A stretch of 64,000 bases of DNA from Streptomyces sp. NBC_01716 (GCF_036248275.1 NZ_CP109181.1:5022001-5086000), one strand, 5' to 3'. Shown: positions 51,360-61,646, numbered from the stretch's first letter. The notes: generated from the sequence alone by a model not told the origin. Translations and numbers: made by a program.

Positions 51360-51402
51360 GAGAGTGACTCCGTAAGTGGTTGGGCGACCGCCGAAGGCAG
51401 CG

Positions 51403-53523
51403 TCAGCTCGTCTGGTCGGAGGGCCCCTGGGGGCCGTCTTCCGAACTGGCGAGCCTGATGCCGGAGGCGAAACGAGCCATCAGATCCGGATTCGGTGCGA
51501 CGACCTCTCGGTCGGCGTCGGCGAGCCGCGGGAACTCAGGTCCGCGGTACGTCTCGCTCCGCCGGGGCAAGGTGGGCCGACGGCCGGGGGGAGTGTTGGC
51601 GTCGCTGGGGGGTGAGGCCTGGGTGGATCGGGGGACCTCGGGGGGTGTGACGTCGGCAGAGCCGGTGGTGGAGCGGCCGGCACTGGATTGGCCGGAGTTC
51701 GGGTGGGCGGTGGCGGAGGGCCGGCCGCCACCGGTGTGTCCGGAGCCGTACGGGGACTCTCCGTGGACGCCGTTGAGGGTGCCAGGGGTGTGGGCACCCC
51801 CGTGGCCGCCGGTGCCGTTGGTGCCGCCCGTCTGGCCGTTGCTCGCGCTGTACGGGGCGGGTTTCCGCTGGGGGAGCGGGACTTCGCCGTTGGAGCCGAG
51901 TCCGGCCGTCGCCGTCGCCGCCGCGGCGGCGTGGGCCGAGGGCGAGCCGATGCGGCGTACGGACGGCGTCTCGCCGTGCGTGCCGCGACCGCCGCGCGAG
52001 CTGCGGGAGCCGGCCTCGGCGGGCAGCGGGCTGCGGTGGTCGGAGGACGAACCGTACGACGGCTGGGGGGCCTGGTACGGCGAGTCCTGGGACGCCTGCT
52101 GGGGTATGTACGCGGTGTGCGCGGGCGTCTGCGGTGACGCCTGCTGTGCGGCGGGTTGTTGGTGCGACCAGGCGGCGCCCGACGAGGGCTCGTGCGACGG
52201 CTCCGTACGCTGCGCGTGCTCGGCGGCCTGGTCGGGCTGCCGGCGCTGCTCGTGGTCCGTCTCACGCTGCACGGGCTGCGGGGGAGCCGCGTCGAGGAGC
52301 GCGTTCGGCAGTACGACGACGGCCTGGGTGCCGCCGTATATGTTGCGGCGCAGCGCGACCTCGATGTCGTGTCTGCGCGCGATCTGCGCGACCACGAACA
52401 GCCCGATCCGGCCGTCCTCCAGCTGCTCGCGGATGTCGAACTGGTCCGGCCTGGTGAGCAGCCGGTTCATCCGGTCCAGCTTCTCGGGCGCCATCGGCAG
52501 CCCGCGGTCGTCGATCTCGATCGCGAGACCGGCCGGGACGCGCTCGGCGCGCAGCGTCACCTGGGTCTCCGGGGCGGAGAACCGGGCGGCGTTCTCGACG
52601 AGTTCGGCCAGCAGGTGGATGACCTCGGCCGCGGCGTAGCCGGGCAGCGTGCCCTCGGGCGGCTGGATCACACGTACACGGGCGTACTGCTCGATCTCGG
52701 CTACACCCTGGCGCAGCACGGTCGGCAGCGGGACGGGCTTGTTGATACGGCGGGGGACCGCACCGCCCATCACGGCCAGGCTCTCCACCTGGCGGCGGAA
52801 CTGGGTGACGAGGTGGTCGACGCCGAAGAGACCGCCGAGCAGGTCCGGGTCCTCGACCTCGCTCTCCAGGTCGTCAAGCCGGGCCAGCGCGCGGTTGACC
52901 AGCGCGTGCAGGCGCTGGGCGATGTTGACGAACACGTCCACCTGCTGGCGTGCGCCCGCCTCGGCGACGGCGGCCAGCGCCTGGTGCTGGGCGAGCCGCA
53001 GGGTCTGTTCGAGATCCGCGAACGGGTTGCCCTGGCTGACGGCGTGGGGCGCCGGCTCCATGAGCTGGGGCCGCTCACCACGGCTGATCTGCTCCAGCAG
53101 CTGGGCGATGCTCTTCTGCCCCTCGGCCGTCACGGCCTCGAAGCGCTCGACCCACTGGCGGGCGGAGGTGGCGTTGGTGACCCGCTGCTCGTGCACGGCC
53201 GTGGAGATGGCCGTGGCCTTACGGGTGGTGGCGACCAAGGTGCCCACACCGATGACGGCGGCGGCGCCGGCGGCGGACCAGGTCGCCACGGCGTTCTCGA
53301 CGAAGTACCAGGTGGACCACGTGCCGGCGGCCAGCACCGAGACCGTGGTCACCGGGGTCACGACGAGAAGACGGATCCGCGAACGGAGGCCCTTCTCGGT
53401 GGCCAGATTGCGCTTGGCCTTGGCGGGGACCTGGGTGGCGTTCCCGGTGTTCCGAGCGGAACGTCCGCGCCGCCGGCCGCTGCGGCGGTCGGCGGGGGCG
53501 GCGTGCGGGGAGAGTTCAGGCAT
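51403..53523 (-). CDS. cvnA: Conservon sensor ATPase CvnA (nitrate-sensor-like/HATPase)
   Basis: The ATG at 53523 behind GAGGACATTT gives 706 residues. Two membrane helices lie near 55-100 (LLVVTPVTTVSVLAAGTW, WSAAGAAAVIGVGTLVA). A helical signalling region is followed by a histidine-kinase-type ATPase with N-box ELVENAARFS, G1 EIDDRGLPMA and G2 DGRIGLFVVAQIARRH. The usual phospho-acceptor His box is not evident, as in other CvnA proteins. The last 250 residues are Gln/Pro/Gly/Ser-rich and disordered. It heads the operon cvnA-B-C-D plus GAF gene. Confidence 0.92.
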   Translation of the reverse strand: MPELSPHAAPADRRSGRRRGRSARNTGNATQVPAKAKRNLATEKGLRSRIRLLVVTPVTTVSVLAAGTWSTWYFVENAVATWSAAGAAAVIGVGTLVATTRKATAISTAVHEQRVTNATSARQWVERFEAVTAEGQKSIAQLLEQISRGERPQLMEPAPHAVSQGNPFADLEQTLRLAQHQALAAVAEAGARQQVDVFVNIAQRLHALVNRALARLDDLESEVEDPDLLGGLFGVDHLVTQFRRQVESLAVMGGAVPRRINKPVPLPTVLRQGVAEIEQYARVRVIQPPEGTLPGYAAAEVIHLLAELVENAARFSAPETQVTLRAERVPAGLAIEIDDRGLPMAPEKLDRMNRLLTRPDQFDIREQLEDGRIGLFVVAQIARRHDIEVALRRNIYGGTQAVVVLPNALLDAAPPQPVQRETDHEQRRQPDQAAEHAQRTEPSHEPSSGAAWSHQQPAAQQASPQTPAHTAYIPQQASQDSPYQAPQPSYGSSSDHRSPLPAEAGSRSSRGGRGTHGETPSVRRIGSPSAHAAAAATATAGLGSNGEVPLPQRKPAPYSASNGQTGGTNGTGGHGGAHTPGTLNGVHGESPYGSGHTGGGRPSATAHPNSGQSSAGRSTTGSADVTPPEVPRSTQASPPSDANTPPGRRPTLPRRSETYRGPEFPRLADADREVVAPNPDLMARFASGIRLASSEDGPQGPSDQTS

Positions 53524-54309
53524 AAATGTCCTCGGTACGACGGGGACCGGCGGATGAAGGTGAAGGGGCCGCGATTCCGCGCCGGCTTGGGGCTCCGGTT
53601 GGGGCACCGGGCGCGTGTGCCGGACGTCGCAGGCCGGACGGGACTTCGAAGACGCCCCCTGGCTCACTGTCCCGTCCGCCGCCCTCGGGAGCTGCCGCGT
53701 CAGCCGGCCGGTACATCCGGGCCGGCGACGCGAGCCTGAGGGAGCGGACCATGGGGATAAGGAGCCTTCACAGACGGGCAGTTGGACGGGACAGGCACAT
53801 GCCAGCGTCATTAAGAGCCGTAACAAGCTTGGTATGTATGCGCGTTCGCCGCCACGGGCGGAAGGGATCGTTCAGCGGTCGCTTCATCCCAGGGGCTTCA
53901 CAATGTGAAGCACGCAAAAGCGGCTATTGGTGCGAACACCAAGACGCCGTCGGCAGGGCACGACGACGATGCGACCGCCAAACGATCGATTTCGCGGGTC
54001 GCGTCGATCGGTGTGGGGGCCGCATTCGCACGGAACTTGAGGTGGAGCCGAGGAAGAACCGCTCAAACCGTGCATCGCAATCCTCCACTCAACTCTGCCC
54101 AACGGCAAGGCACTTCAATCATGCTCGACCTCCACAACACGGAGAATTCGTGATTCCCGCCGGGTGAATCGGTCAGCGGCGCTTGGTTTGTGGGGGGTTG
54201 GGTGTGATGGGAGTCACTGGTGGTGTTGGGGCGGAGGCGACCCCGGGGCGAGCCGGTCGCGGGTCCGGGCCGCCCTCGCCCTGTTCACCTCGGCCTGCCC
54301 GGCCCCGGC
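53524..54309. other. Non-coding stretch upstream of the cvn operon
   Basis: These 786 bp carry the promoter region of cvnA and the downstream region of the minus-strand gene that ends at 54310. The part at 53880-54130 is less GC-rich than its surroundings. Several short frames occur but none has a ribosome site together with recognisable protein text. Confidence 0.45.
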
Positions 54310-55986
54310 CTACTTCGGGTCGAGTTCGCCCACGAAGCGCAGGACCTCGTCCAGTTGGTCCATGCTCAGCAGCCGGCTGCGCGGCCGGAGCATCCCGGAA
54401 CTCCCGTACGCGCCCAACTCCTGGCAACGCCGCAGCAGCCAGGGCCAGTCGATCGCCAAATAGTCTGCCAGGGCACGCAATCGGTGTGCGGAGGTGGGTC
54501 CGTCGATCACGCTGTGTGCGCGGGCATGGTCGATCGCCTGGGTGTACGTACGGACCTGGGACCGCTGATCCGTAATGCCGACACGCCAAATCCCGTCCGA
54601 ACGCAGCCAGTTGGCCACGATCACCCGGTCGTCGGGTGCCAGGACGAACTCATCTATCTGCGAGTACTCCTCCTCGGCGCAGACCCACACGGCCAGCCCG
54701 TGCATCTCCATCAGGGCGACCGCGAGGAACAGCAGGATCCGCTCGTACGGCTCGCTCTCCTTGACGGACCTCTCCGGAATGCAGAAGGCATGGCCGGGCC
54801 GCTGCGACGTGTCGGTCCGCCGGGCCATCGCACGGGCGAGGTGCTCGTGCTTGTGCCGGAAGAACAGCCACGCCGCGCCCTCCTCGCCCGTCTGCTCACG
54901 CGTCCAGAAGAAGGGCGGTTCGGTCACGTCGCCGAGGTGCCGCTCGATGTGCAGCGCGCAGAAGTACGAGCCCAGCCAGGCGGCTCCCACCCGGGACAGC
55001 TCGGGCACGGCCGAACGCGCCACGGCCGAGCGGGGCATCGCTAAATGGCTCTCCAGCTCCCGCCGTTCACTGTCAAGAATGTGGTCGTCCGCGAGGAGGC
55101 TGTCCTCCAGGTTGAGCATCGCCCACACGATGCCGAAGGTCAGATCGTCCAGCCGGTACGGCTTCGGAATCGGCAGGGTCCCGCGCGGATCGGCGTCCAA
55201 CTGGTAGCGCGCGCGGGCGGAATCGAGCACGAACAGCCCCTCGCCGCCGCTCCCGCCGAGGGAGGCGATCAGCAGGGCCCGACGCGCGGGCTGAACGAAC
55301 GCGCGCAGATGGGGATTCTCCTCAACCGCGATCGAAACGACGTCGTCCTGCGACGTCGCCTCGTACATCTGGGCGGGCACCGCCGTACCGTCGAAGATCC
55401 GCAGACCGTCCAGATACCAGAGCCCGCCGGTGCCGGCCGCCGCCTCCGACGGGGAGAGCGAGGAGCTGGACCACAGGGCGTCCATCGAGCGGGCGGTGGC
55501 CAGCGACGAACCGTGCGGCAGCCGGGCGGGGACCACCTCGCGGCTGGGCACCCGCTGGAGCAGCAGGTCCACCTCGACGCCGAGCATGTACGCGAGGACG
55601 GTGGCCGCGTCGCCCTGGGGGGACTGCGTTCCGGCCAGCCAGCGCTTGAAGGTGATCCGGGAGACGGAGACGTTGCCGACGCGGCTGTTGCCGTACTCCT
55701 TGGCGGCCCGGCGGGCGGCGAGGCTGAACTGCACGTCGAATACGGCGAACTTGGCCCAGTTCAGCCGTTCGAGCAGCACCCGCAGGAGAGTCGGCGGGCG
55801 TTGTTCGGGGTGGCTGGGGGCCCGGTCGGCGGTTCGGCCGGCCGGTTGCGCGACCGGTTGCGTGGCGGGCTGCGCGACCGGTTGCGTGGCCGGCCGTGCG
55901 GCATCTTCCCCGGCCCGCGCCTCGACCGCTCTCTCGGCTGTGTTCTCGACCGGGTACTCGTCGCCCTCGTTCTCGTCAGGGGTCAC
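54310..55986 (-). CDS. Large cytoplasmic regulatory protein, XRE-like N-terminus (uncharacterised)
   Basis: The GTG at 55986 with GAGGGGGGCTC upstream gives 558 residues; a further in-frame start at 56067 exists. After a low-complexity region with a duplicated TQPVAQPA, a segment NWAKFAVFDVQFSLAARRAA, EYGNSRVGNVSVSRITFKRW and LAGTQSPQGDAATVLAYML looks like a helix-turn-helix followed by a regulator scaffold. The rest is soluble, mixed alpha/beta and without known catalytic motifs; it includes a long helical C-terminus. I recall similar proteins only in streptomycetes and cannot give a function. It is probably a single-gene unit. Confidence 0.6.
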   Translation of the reverse strand: MTPDENEGDEYPVENTAERAVEARAGEDAARPATQPVAQPATQPVAQPAGRTADRAPSHPEQRPPTLLRVLLERLNWAKFAVFDVQFSLAARRAAKEYGNSRVGNVSVSRITFKRWLAGTQSPQGDAATVLAYMLGVEVDLLLQRVPSREVVPARLPHGSSLATARSMDALWSSSSLSPSEAAAGTGGLWYLDGLRIFDGTAVPAQMYEATSQDDVVSIAVEENPHLRAFVQPARRALLIASLGGSGGEGLFVLDSARARYQLDADPRGTLPIPKPYRLDDLTFGIVWAMLNLEDSLLADDHILDSERRELESHLAMPRSAVARSAVPELSRVGAAWLGSYFCALHIERHLGDVTEPPFFWTREQTGEEGAAWLFFRHKHEHLARAMARRTDTSQRPGHAFCIPERSVKESEPYERILLFLAVALMEMHGLAVWVCAEEEYSQIDEFVLAPDDRVIVANWLRSDGIWRVGITDQRSQVRTYTQAIDHARAHSVIDGPTSAHRLRALADYLAIDWPWLLRRCQELGAYGSSGMLRPRSRLLSMDQLDEVLRFVGELDPK

Positions 55987-56580
55987 TGGCCGAGCCCCCC
56001 TCGGGAAACCGGGGCGGTGCGGTCGGACAGTCGAAGCGGAAATGCCATCCAGCTGACTCATCCTCACGGTGTCGTACGCACGGTCACGAATGCCAAATCT
56101 GGCGTCACAGCAGACACATGATCACTCCGAGTCCGCGCCCCTGTCCAGCAGAACCCTGGGCAGAGCATCCACGGATAGTCAACACCCCTCACTCATAGCG
56201 CTGTTGGGCGCCCAAGCCCCCTTGAACGCCACGGCCGGCCCGGCCCCGACCCGGGCCAAGGGTTCCGCTTCAGGTCCGCTTCCGCGTGAACTGCACCGGA
56301 AGATCCGCCTCCGGACCGATGCGCAGCATGAACAAACAGCAGGCAGGAAAGCGGAGATCCCCAGTATCGGCACGTTGTGCACACCGAACCTGCCCATCAG
56401 TGCACCGAGCCGGGCGGGCAGCTGCAAGAGCGCCGTCCGTCACGGCCGATGCCGATATTGGCCGTCACCAGATTCCGGTTACGGAAGATCCCCGGCTCGG
56501 CCGACGGCCCCCGCACGTCCGCTCGACCATGAGGGGCCCGGCCAACAGGAGGACAGAAAGGACGAACCGTACGGGGCGGG
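55987..56580. other. Non-coding stretch
   Basis: About 590 bp lie between the start of the large regulator and the end of the phosphoribosyltransferase/hydrolase gene, both on the minus strand. The region from 56100 to 56350 is less GC-rich and probably holds the regulator's promoter. No gene or strong hairpin was recognised. Confidence 0.4.
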
Positions 56581-57915
56581 TCAGAAGCCCGCCACCGTGT
56601 GAGCGGCCGGGGTCATGTGGTCCGTGAACCAGGCACCGGCCAGTTCGGTGACTCTCTCCAGGGCGCCGGTCTCCTCGAAGAGGTGGGTGGCGCCGGGAAC
56701 GAGCGCGAGCCGGTTCTCGCAGTGCAGCCGGTGCTGGGCCGCGCGATTGAGATCGATCACCCCGAGGTCGTCGCCACCGACGATCAGCAGCGTGGGCGCG
56801 GTCACCTCGGCCAGCCGGGGTCCGGCCAGGTCGGGCCTGCCGCCCCGGGAGACCACGGCGGCGATACGGGCGTCCGGCTCGGCGGCCGACCACAGCGCGG
56901 CGGCGGCACCGGTGCTGGCGCCGAAGTACCCCACGGCCAGCCCCTCGCATGCGGGCTGTTCGCGCAGCCAGCCGGTGGCGCCGGTGAGCCGCCTGGCCAG
57001 CAGCCCGGTGTCGAAGACGTTGGCCCGGTCCGCCTCTTCCTCCTCGGTGAGCAGGTCGAACAGCAGGGTGCCAAGCCCGGCCCGGTTCAGGCCGTCCGCG
57101 ACGAAACGGTTGCGCGGGCTGCGCCGGCTGCTGCCGCTGCCGTGCGCGAACACGACGACCCCGGCCGCGCCCGCGGGCACCGTCAACCGCCCGCGCAGCG
57201 TCGCCCCGCCGACCGGTATGTACGCCTCCCGCTCCTCGTCAACGGCGGGGCCCGACCGAGTCCGGCTGCCGCTCGCCCGGCGATCGGCGGCCTCTGCCAG
57301 GCAGGCGACGACCTCGTCGTCCTCGGTCTGGGCGAAGTCGGCGTAGAACTGTCCGATCGCGTAGAAGTCGTGGGGGGTGTACGGAGATACGAGTTCGTCG
57401 GCGTCACCGCCCATCCGCTCGGTCCAGTTCCACGGCGCCACGGGGACGGCGAGCACGATCCGTGCCGCTCCCCGGGCGCGGGCGATCCGGCAGGCCGCGC
57501 GGGCCGTCGACCCTGTGGCCACCCCGTCGTCGACCACCACCACCGTGCGCCCCTCCTGGCTGATCGGCGCACGTTCGCCCCGGTACCGGCGGGCGCGACT
57601 CTCCAGCACCTCCCGCTCATGCGCCTCGACCCGGGCCAGCTCCTCCTCGGTGACGCCCGTCATGCGCGCCACCTCGTCGTTGATCACGCGGACGCCGCCC
57701 TCGCCGATCGCCCCCATCGCCAGCTCCGAATGGAACGGCACGCCCAGCTTGCGCACCAGACAGACGTCCAGGGGCGCGTCCAGTGCCTCGGCCACGGCCG
57801 CGGCGACCGGCACCCCTCCGCGGGGGAGACCCAGCACCACGACCCCGGCGCCCCTGAGGTGTCTCAGCGATCCGGCCAGCTGCCGGCCGGCATCCCGGCG
57901 ATCCATGAACAACAC
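56581..57915 (-). CDS. Phosphoribosyltransferase fused to an alpha/beta hydrolase
   Basis: The GTG at 57915 has AAGGAGG seven bases upstream and gives 444 residues. Residues 1-215 are a type I phosphoribosyltransferase with the PRPP loop VVVVDDGVATGST at 125-137 and LGLPRGGVPVAAAVAEAL near the start. Residues 230-440 are an alpha/beta hydrolase of the dienelactone hydrolase class: FAHGSGSSRRSPRNRFVADG, nucleophile Ser334 in GASTG, acid Asp in IVGGDD and His in GATHLFEE. The PRT class resembles the ComF/erythromycin-esterase-neighbour group, whose substrates are uncertain. Fusion suggests sequential action or regulation of one half by the other. It seems to be a single-gene unit. Confidence 0.88.
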   Translation of the reverse strand: MLFMDRRDAGRQLAGSLRHLRGAGVVVLGLPRGGVPVAAAVAEALDAPLDVCLVRKLGVPFHSELAMGAIGEGGVRVINDEVARMTGVTEEELARVEAHEREVLESRARRYRGERAPISQEGRTVVVVDDGVATGSTARAACRIARARGAARIVLAVPVAPWNWTERMGGDADELVSPYTPHDFYAIGQFYADFAQTEDDEVVACLAEAADRRASGSRTRSGPAVDEEREAYIPVGGATLRGRLTVPAGAAGVVVFAHGSGSSRRSPRNRFVADGLNRAGLGTLLFDLLTEEEEADRANVFDTGLLARRLTGATGWLREQPACEGLAVGYFGASTGAAAALWSAAEPDARIAAVVSRGGRPDLAGPRLAEVTAPTLLIVGGDDLGVIDLNRAAQHRLHCENRLALVPGATHLFEETGALERVTELAGAWFTDHMTPAAHTVAGF

Positions 57916-58080
57916 GGCTCGACCTCCTTGCCCGAGAGGAACGCGAAACGAGCGGTGCGGCGTATGTCCTATACATCCATTATCGGCCATCCGGAGCGGG
58001 GATGCGCGCCGCGGGCTCGGTCGTACGCCTCCGGTCCGTAAGCCCCTGGTCCGCCCGCCCCCGGCGAGGGCGTCCATGCC

Positions 58081-58110
58081 GACGGGCCGGTGCGATCGCA
58101 CCGGCCCGTC
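58081..58110. terminator. 30-bp perfect palindrome, probable terminator
   Basis: The sequence 58081-58110 is a perfect palindrome with 15-bp arms and no loop. It lies 16 bp downstream of the stop codon of the surface protein gene (minus strand) and can form a strong stem with a small terminal loop. Confidence 0.7.
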
Positions 58111-58125
58111 GGGGTGGTTCGGGTG

Positions 58126-60627
58126 TCAGTGGTGCCTGGCGCGCCGCTGACGGCTGACGAGGACGACTGCCGCACCCGCCCCGAGCAGCAGGGCGACGAG
58201 GGCGAGGGCCTCTCCCAGGTCGGACACGCCGGTGTTCGCGAGTGAACCCGGTTTCCGGTCGCCGGCCGGCGCCGGGGTGTTGGGCGCCGGGTCCGTCGGG
58301 GGCGCCGGTGACGGTGTCGGTGACTCGGTTGTCGGCGGCGGCGTGGGTGTCGGTGGTGTCTCCTTCGGAATGTACACACCGGCGTCGATCGTGTGATCGA
58401 CCCCTCCTGGTTTGGCCGGCGCGGTGACCGGGGCGTACCCGTTGCACAGCCGGCCATCGGTCGGCGGGGTCACATTGGAGTCGTGTACCCGGTCGTCACC
58501 GGCCCGCGGGAGGGTGAACCGCAGGTCGTCGGCGGCCGGCCGGCCCGGCACCTCGCCGGTGTCCGCCGTGCACACATCGAACTGCACCGTGTACTTGGCG
58601 CCCGGGGTCAGCTCGTACTCCGCTCCGACACCACCGAAGTAGTACTCACCGGCGGCATCGGTCGTGGTCGTGGCGACCTTCTTGCCGTCGGCGTCCAGCA
58701 GGTTGATCGTCGCGTCCGGCAGCAGCACGTGCCCGGCGTCCTGGACGCCGTTGTGATCGCCGTCGAACCACACCACGTTGCCGATCTGGATCGGTGCGTT
58801 CGCCGCGGCGTACGCGATGTCGCCGAGGCCACCGGCCTTGCCGAACCCGTTCTGGTTCGGACCGACGAACTGGTAGGCGTTGGCGGCCGGATCGTTGCCG
58901 GGGCCGAGGCCGGTGGCGATGTCGTAGTAGCCGGTTCCGCTGGTGATGACCTGGCCGGTCGGGTCCATCTGCGTGCTGACGACCCACTGCTGCTGCGGGA
59001 TGTAGGCGACCGATCCCAGCGAGGACTCCTGGTGCGGTCCGGGTTGGGTCGCGGAGCCGCCGTTCGGGAAGAAGTCACCCGGGAAGTACTCGACGACGCC
59101 GCTGGGCTGGACCCCGTCAAGGGCCGGGTCCGTGGCGTGGTCGGCGCAGTTTCCGGTGCCTTCCCACTCGTACCCGCCGGTGGGCGTGGCGCAGGCCATG
59201 TTGATGTCGCCGCCGGACATGCCGTTCTGCGGGGTGTCGTTGCCGGGCCTCGGGTCCAGCCCGCCCCAGCTCACGACATCCATGAACCGGTCACGGAAGC
59301 CGAGGATCAGCGAGCCGTCGCGGGCGAAGGCCAGACTGGCCAGCTCCGGCTGCGGATCGATCATCGCGCCGCCCACGCTGCGGTCGTCCCAGTCCTCCAG
59401 GTCGGTGTTCCACGGGTTCCAGTGGTTGACCTGGTCGTAGTCGGCCCTGCCGGTGATCACGGCCCCGCGCTCGAAGGTCAGCGGCTGGGACAGCACGGTG
59501 GTGAACTTCTCGCCGTCATAGGTGGCGACGACGGCTTTCAGGTCCGCGCGTTGCTGTGTGCTCTCCGCGCTGCACACGCCCCCGACGTACAGGGTGTTGT
59601 TGTGGGTTGCCACGCTGAACGGGCGCCAGTCGCCGGCCGACGCGCAGCCCGGATCGGGGATCGGCACGGTCGCCTCGGGCGCCGAGGCCGTGAGCTTGGT
59701 CGCGTCGAAGCTGACGAGGCTGCGGGTGAGCAGGTTCACCGCGTACAGGGTCGAGCCGTCTTCCGACAGGTCCAGGCTGCCGATGCTCTCCTTGCCCGGT
59801 GCGTCGGTGAACCCGGCGTCCTTGATCAGGTTGGCGGTGTCGTGCGGCGTCTCCGTGGCGCCCGGCACCTTCGCGAACAGCTTCGGGGCGCCCCCGCCGT
59901 CGGTCGGCACGGTGTAGATCGCGTCACCGCCGTCAGGACCGTACTCGGTGTACCGCCGGGCGAACGCCGACTGGAACAGCTGGCCGCGGTGCTTGTCGTA
60001 GGCCAGCCCGTAGGTCGTGCCCACCTGGTCCTGGGTGCTGAGCACCTCCGGGCATGGTTTCTGGTCGGGACAGTTGCCGCGGGCGTCCGTCCCGAACGCC
60101 ACCAGTGCCCGGGTGTCCGTCCCGCCGGCGCCGCTCTGGATCGGCACGAAATAGCGGGAGTCGGGCAGTGCGTAGTCGGCCGGGTCCCAGACCCCGGTGA
60201 TCACCGAGTCGTCCTTGCCGTCCGAGACGTCCACGAACGTGGTGAAGCTGTCGAAGTGGTTCGGCGCGGTCGAGGCGGGCGCCGCCCGCAGATAGTCGCT
60301 GTACGGTGCCGGGACGGTGACATCGACGCGGTACCGGCCGCCGGTCAGCTCGTTCGACGGCGGCACGATGACCTTTCCGGTGGCATCCGTGACACCGGTG
60401 ACGTGATGGCCGGCGGGGTCGGCGACATCGACCTTCATGCCCCGCTGCGGCACGTCCATCGTCGAGTTGATCACGCCGGTGCCGAAGAAGTCCCGCAGTA
60501 CCTGGACGGTCAGGGTGCCGTCGGAGGCAGCGGCGCTGGCCTGCCCGGCACCGGTCAAGATCGTGCCTGTGCCGCCCACCAGTAAGAGGCCGGACAGCCC
60601 CAACCGCACCATTCCACGTAAGGGCAT
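58126..60627 (-). CDS. Cell-wall anchored surface protein (LANTG class E sortase signal) with SdrD-like domain
   Basis: The ATG at 60627 behind AAAGGAGTGCC gives 833 residues with a Sec signal (RLGLSGLLLVGGTGTILTG, AQASA). A long beta-rich region follows (repeat-like SLDLSEDGSTLYAVNLLTR and FSVATHNNTLYVGGVC), then an SdrD B-like domain (IGNVVWFDGDHNGVQDAG, AAGEYYFGGVGAEYELTPG). After a Pro/Thr-rich stalk the C-terminus carries LANTG, a hydrophobic helix and a basic tail (RQRRARHH). LAxTG is the class E sortase motif of actinomycetes, so covalent wall anchoring is expected. The ligand is unknown. It is divergent from the membrane protein at 60711. Confidence 0.88.
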   Translation of the reverse strand: MPLRGMVRLGLSGLLLVGGTGTILTGAGQASAAASDGTLTVQVLRDFFGTGVINSTMDVPQRGMKVDVADPAGHHVTGVTDATGKVIVPPSNELTGGRYRVDVTVPAPYSDYLRAAPASTAPNHFDSFTTFVDVSDGKDDSVITGVWDPADYALPDSRYFVPIQSGAGGTDTRALVAFGTDARGNCPDQKPCPEVLSTQDQVGTTYGLAYDKHRGQLFQSAFARRYTEYGPDGGDAIYTVPTDGGGAPKLFAKVPGATETPHDTANLIKDAGFTDAPGKESIGSLDLSEDGSTLYAVNLLTRSLVSFDATKLTASAPEATVPIPDPGCASAGDWRPFSVATHNNTLYVGGVCSAESTQQRADLKAVVATYDGEKFTTVLSQPLTFERGAVITGRADYDQVNHWNPWNTDLEDWDDRSVGGAMIDPQPELASLAFARDGSLILGFRDRFMDVVSWGGLDPRPGNDTPQNGMSGGDINMACATPTGGYEWEGTGNCADHATDPALDGVQPSGVVEYFPGDFFPNGGSATQPGPHQESSLGSVAYIPQQQWVVSTQMDPTGQVITSGTGYYDIATGLGPGNDPAANAYQFVGPNQNGFGKAGGLGDIAYAAANAPIQIGNVVWFDGDHNGVQDAGHVLLPDATINLLDADGKKVATTTTDAAGEYYFGGVGAEYELTPGAKYTVQFDVCTADTGEVPGRPAADDLRFTLPRAGDDRVHDSNVTPPTDGRLCNGYAPVTAPAKPGGVDHTIDAGVYIPKETPPTPTPPPTTESPTPSPAPPTDPAPNTPAPAGDRKPGSLANTGVSDLGEALALVALLLGAGAAVVLVSRQRRARHH

Positions 60628-60710
60628 GGCACTCCTTTGCTCAGTCATTCAGTCCGACGCCGACGCCAACTCGGCAAATTCCGAGCCGAGTTTACAAGTT
60701 ACGGAACGTC

Positions 60711-61622
60711 ATGTTCGGCAAACGCAGAGTTTGCTCGTGCCTCGGCGGAGACCTGTTACAGTCGCGCCGCGTGCGGAGGATTCGAACGCGGAGCAACAGA
60801 ACGCGGAGCATCGACATCAAGCGGGGCCTCAAGGGGCGCGAGGCAGGCCGGCGGCGCCGGTGGCCAAAGTTGCGCTGGGTGGCAGCCGCCGCCCTCGGCA
60901 TCACGGCTGCCGCCGTCACCGCCTTCGTCCTCCTCGGCGACAGCGGTGGCCCCACCGCCCCACGGGCGTTGACCTCGGACGAGGCGAACCGGCTGGCGGT
61001 CACCCGGTTCCTCAACTACCAGGCGGGGGGCCGGGCGGTGACGATCACCGTGCCGAACGCCACCGGCGGACTGGTGATCACCGGGTCCATCGACTACCGC
61101 ACCCACACCGGTTACGGGGTGGTGCGCGGGACCGGGCGCGACACGTCCAGCGACGGGCTGATCCAGTGGACGTCCACCACCGTCCTCGTCCACCCCATGA
61201 CGGACCCCCCGGCGGTCGCACCGGCGTCGCCGCCCGCGTCCGGCTGGCACAGCCGTCCGCTGCGGACGTCCGGCATGGCTCTGGACACCTCGCTGGGCAT
61301 CGCGCTCGGCCTCGGCAGCGACCGGCCGGAGAACGCCGCGCTGCTGCCGCAGAACGGCGCGGCGTGGGTCGGACGGGACAAGGTGCACGGCCGCCGGACG
61401 GACATCATGAACGGGCCGGACGCCGCCGGTTCGTCCGACAAGGCCGGTACGCCGAGCAAGGCCGGTACCTCACAGACCGTGCGCTACTGGATCGGCTCGG
61501 ACGGCACCATGTACCGGGTCCGGGTCGGCATCGCCTCCGAGTCGCAGCCGGTGGTCTTCGACTTCGACGACCGGACGTACGTCCCCGTCAAGCCGGTACC
61601 CGGCTTGACACCGGCGCCGTAG
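60711..61622 (+). CDS. Single-pass membrane protein of unknown function
   Basis: The longest frame gives 303 residues; a GTG at 60771 is an alternative, since a TACAGT -10-like hexamer at 60757 would place a leaderless transcript start there. A basic N-terminus precedes a helix (LRWVAAAALGITAAAVTAFV), so residues after about 80 (or 60) are outside. The outside part is beta-rich (RAVTITVPNATGGLVITGSI, DYRTHTGYGVVRG). The final segment YWIGSDGTMYRVRVGIAS, then PVVFDFDD, resembles the end of periplasmic or LppX-like lipid-binding domains, but I cannot name a family. It may work with the flanking surface proteins. Confidence 0.65.
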   Translation: MFGKRRVCSCLGGDLLQSRRVRRIRTRSNRTRSIDIKRGLKGREAGRRRRWPKLRWVAAAALGITAAAVTAFVLLGDSGGPTAPRALTSDEANRLAVTRFLNYQAGGRAVTITVPNATGGLVITGSIDYRTHTGYGVVRGTGRDTSSDGLIQWTSTTVLVHPMTDPPAVAPASPPASGWHSRPLRTSGMALDTSLGIALGLGSDRPENAALLPQNGAAWVGRDKVHGRRTDIMNGPDAAGSSDKAGTPSKAGTSQTVRYWIGSDGTMYRVRVGIASESQPVVFDFDDRTYVPVKPVPGLTPAP

Positions 61623-61646
61623 CGGCCCCTCGGCTGTAGCCGCCGC

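Noticed and set aside
53905..54153. Possible 82-residue protein in the cvn upstream gap
   Set aside because: No ribosome site, no recognisable fold, and no third-position GC pattern of a gene.
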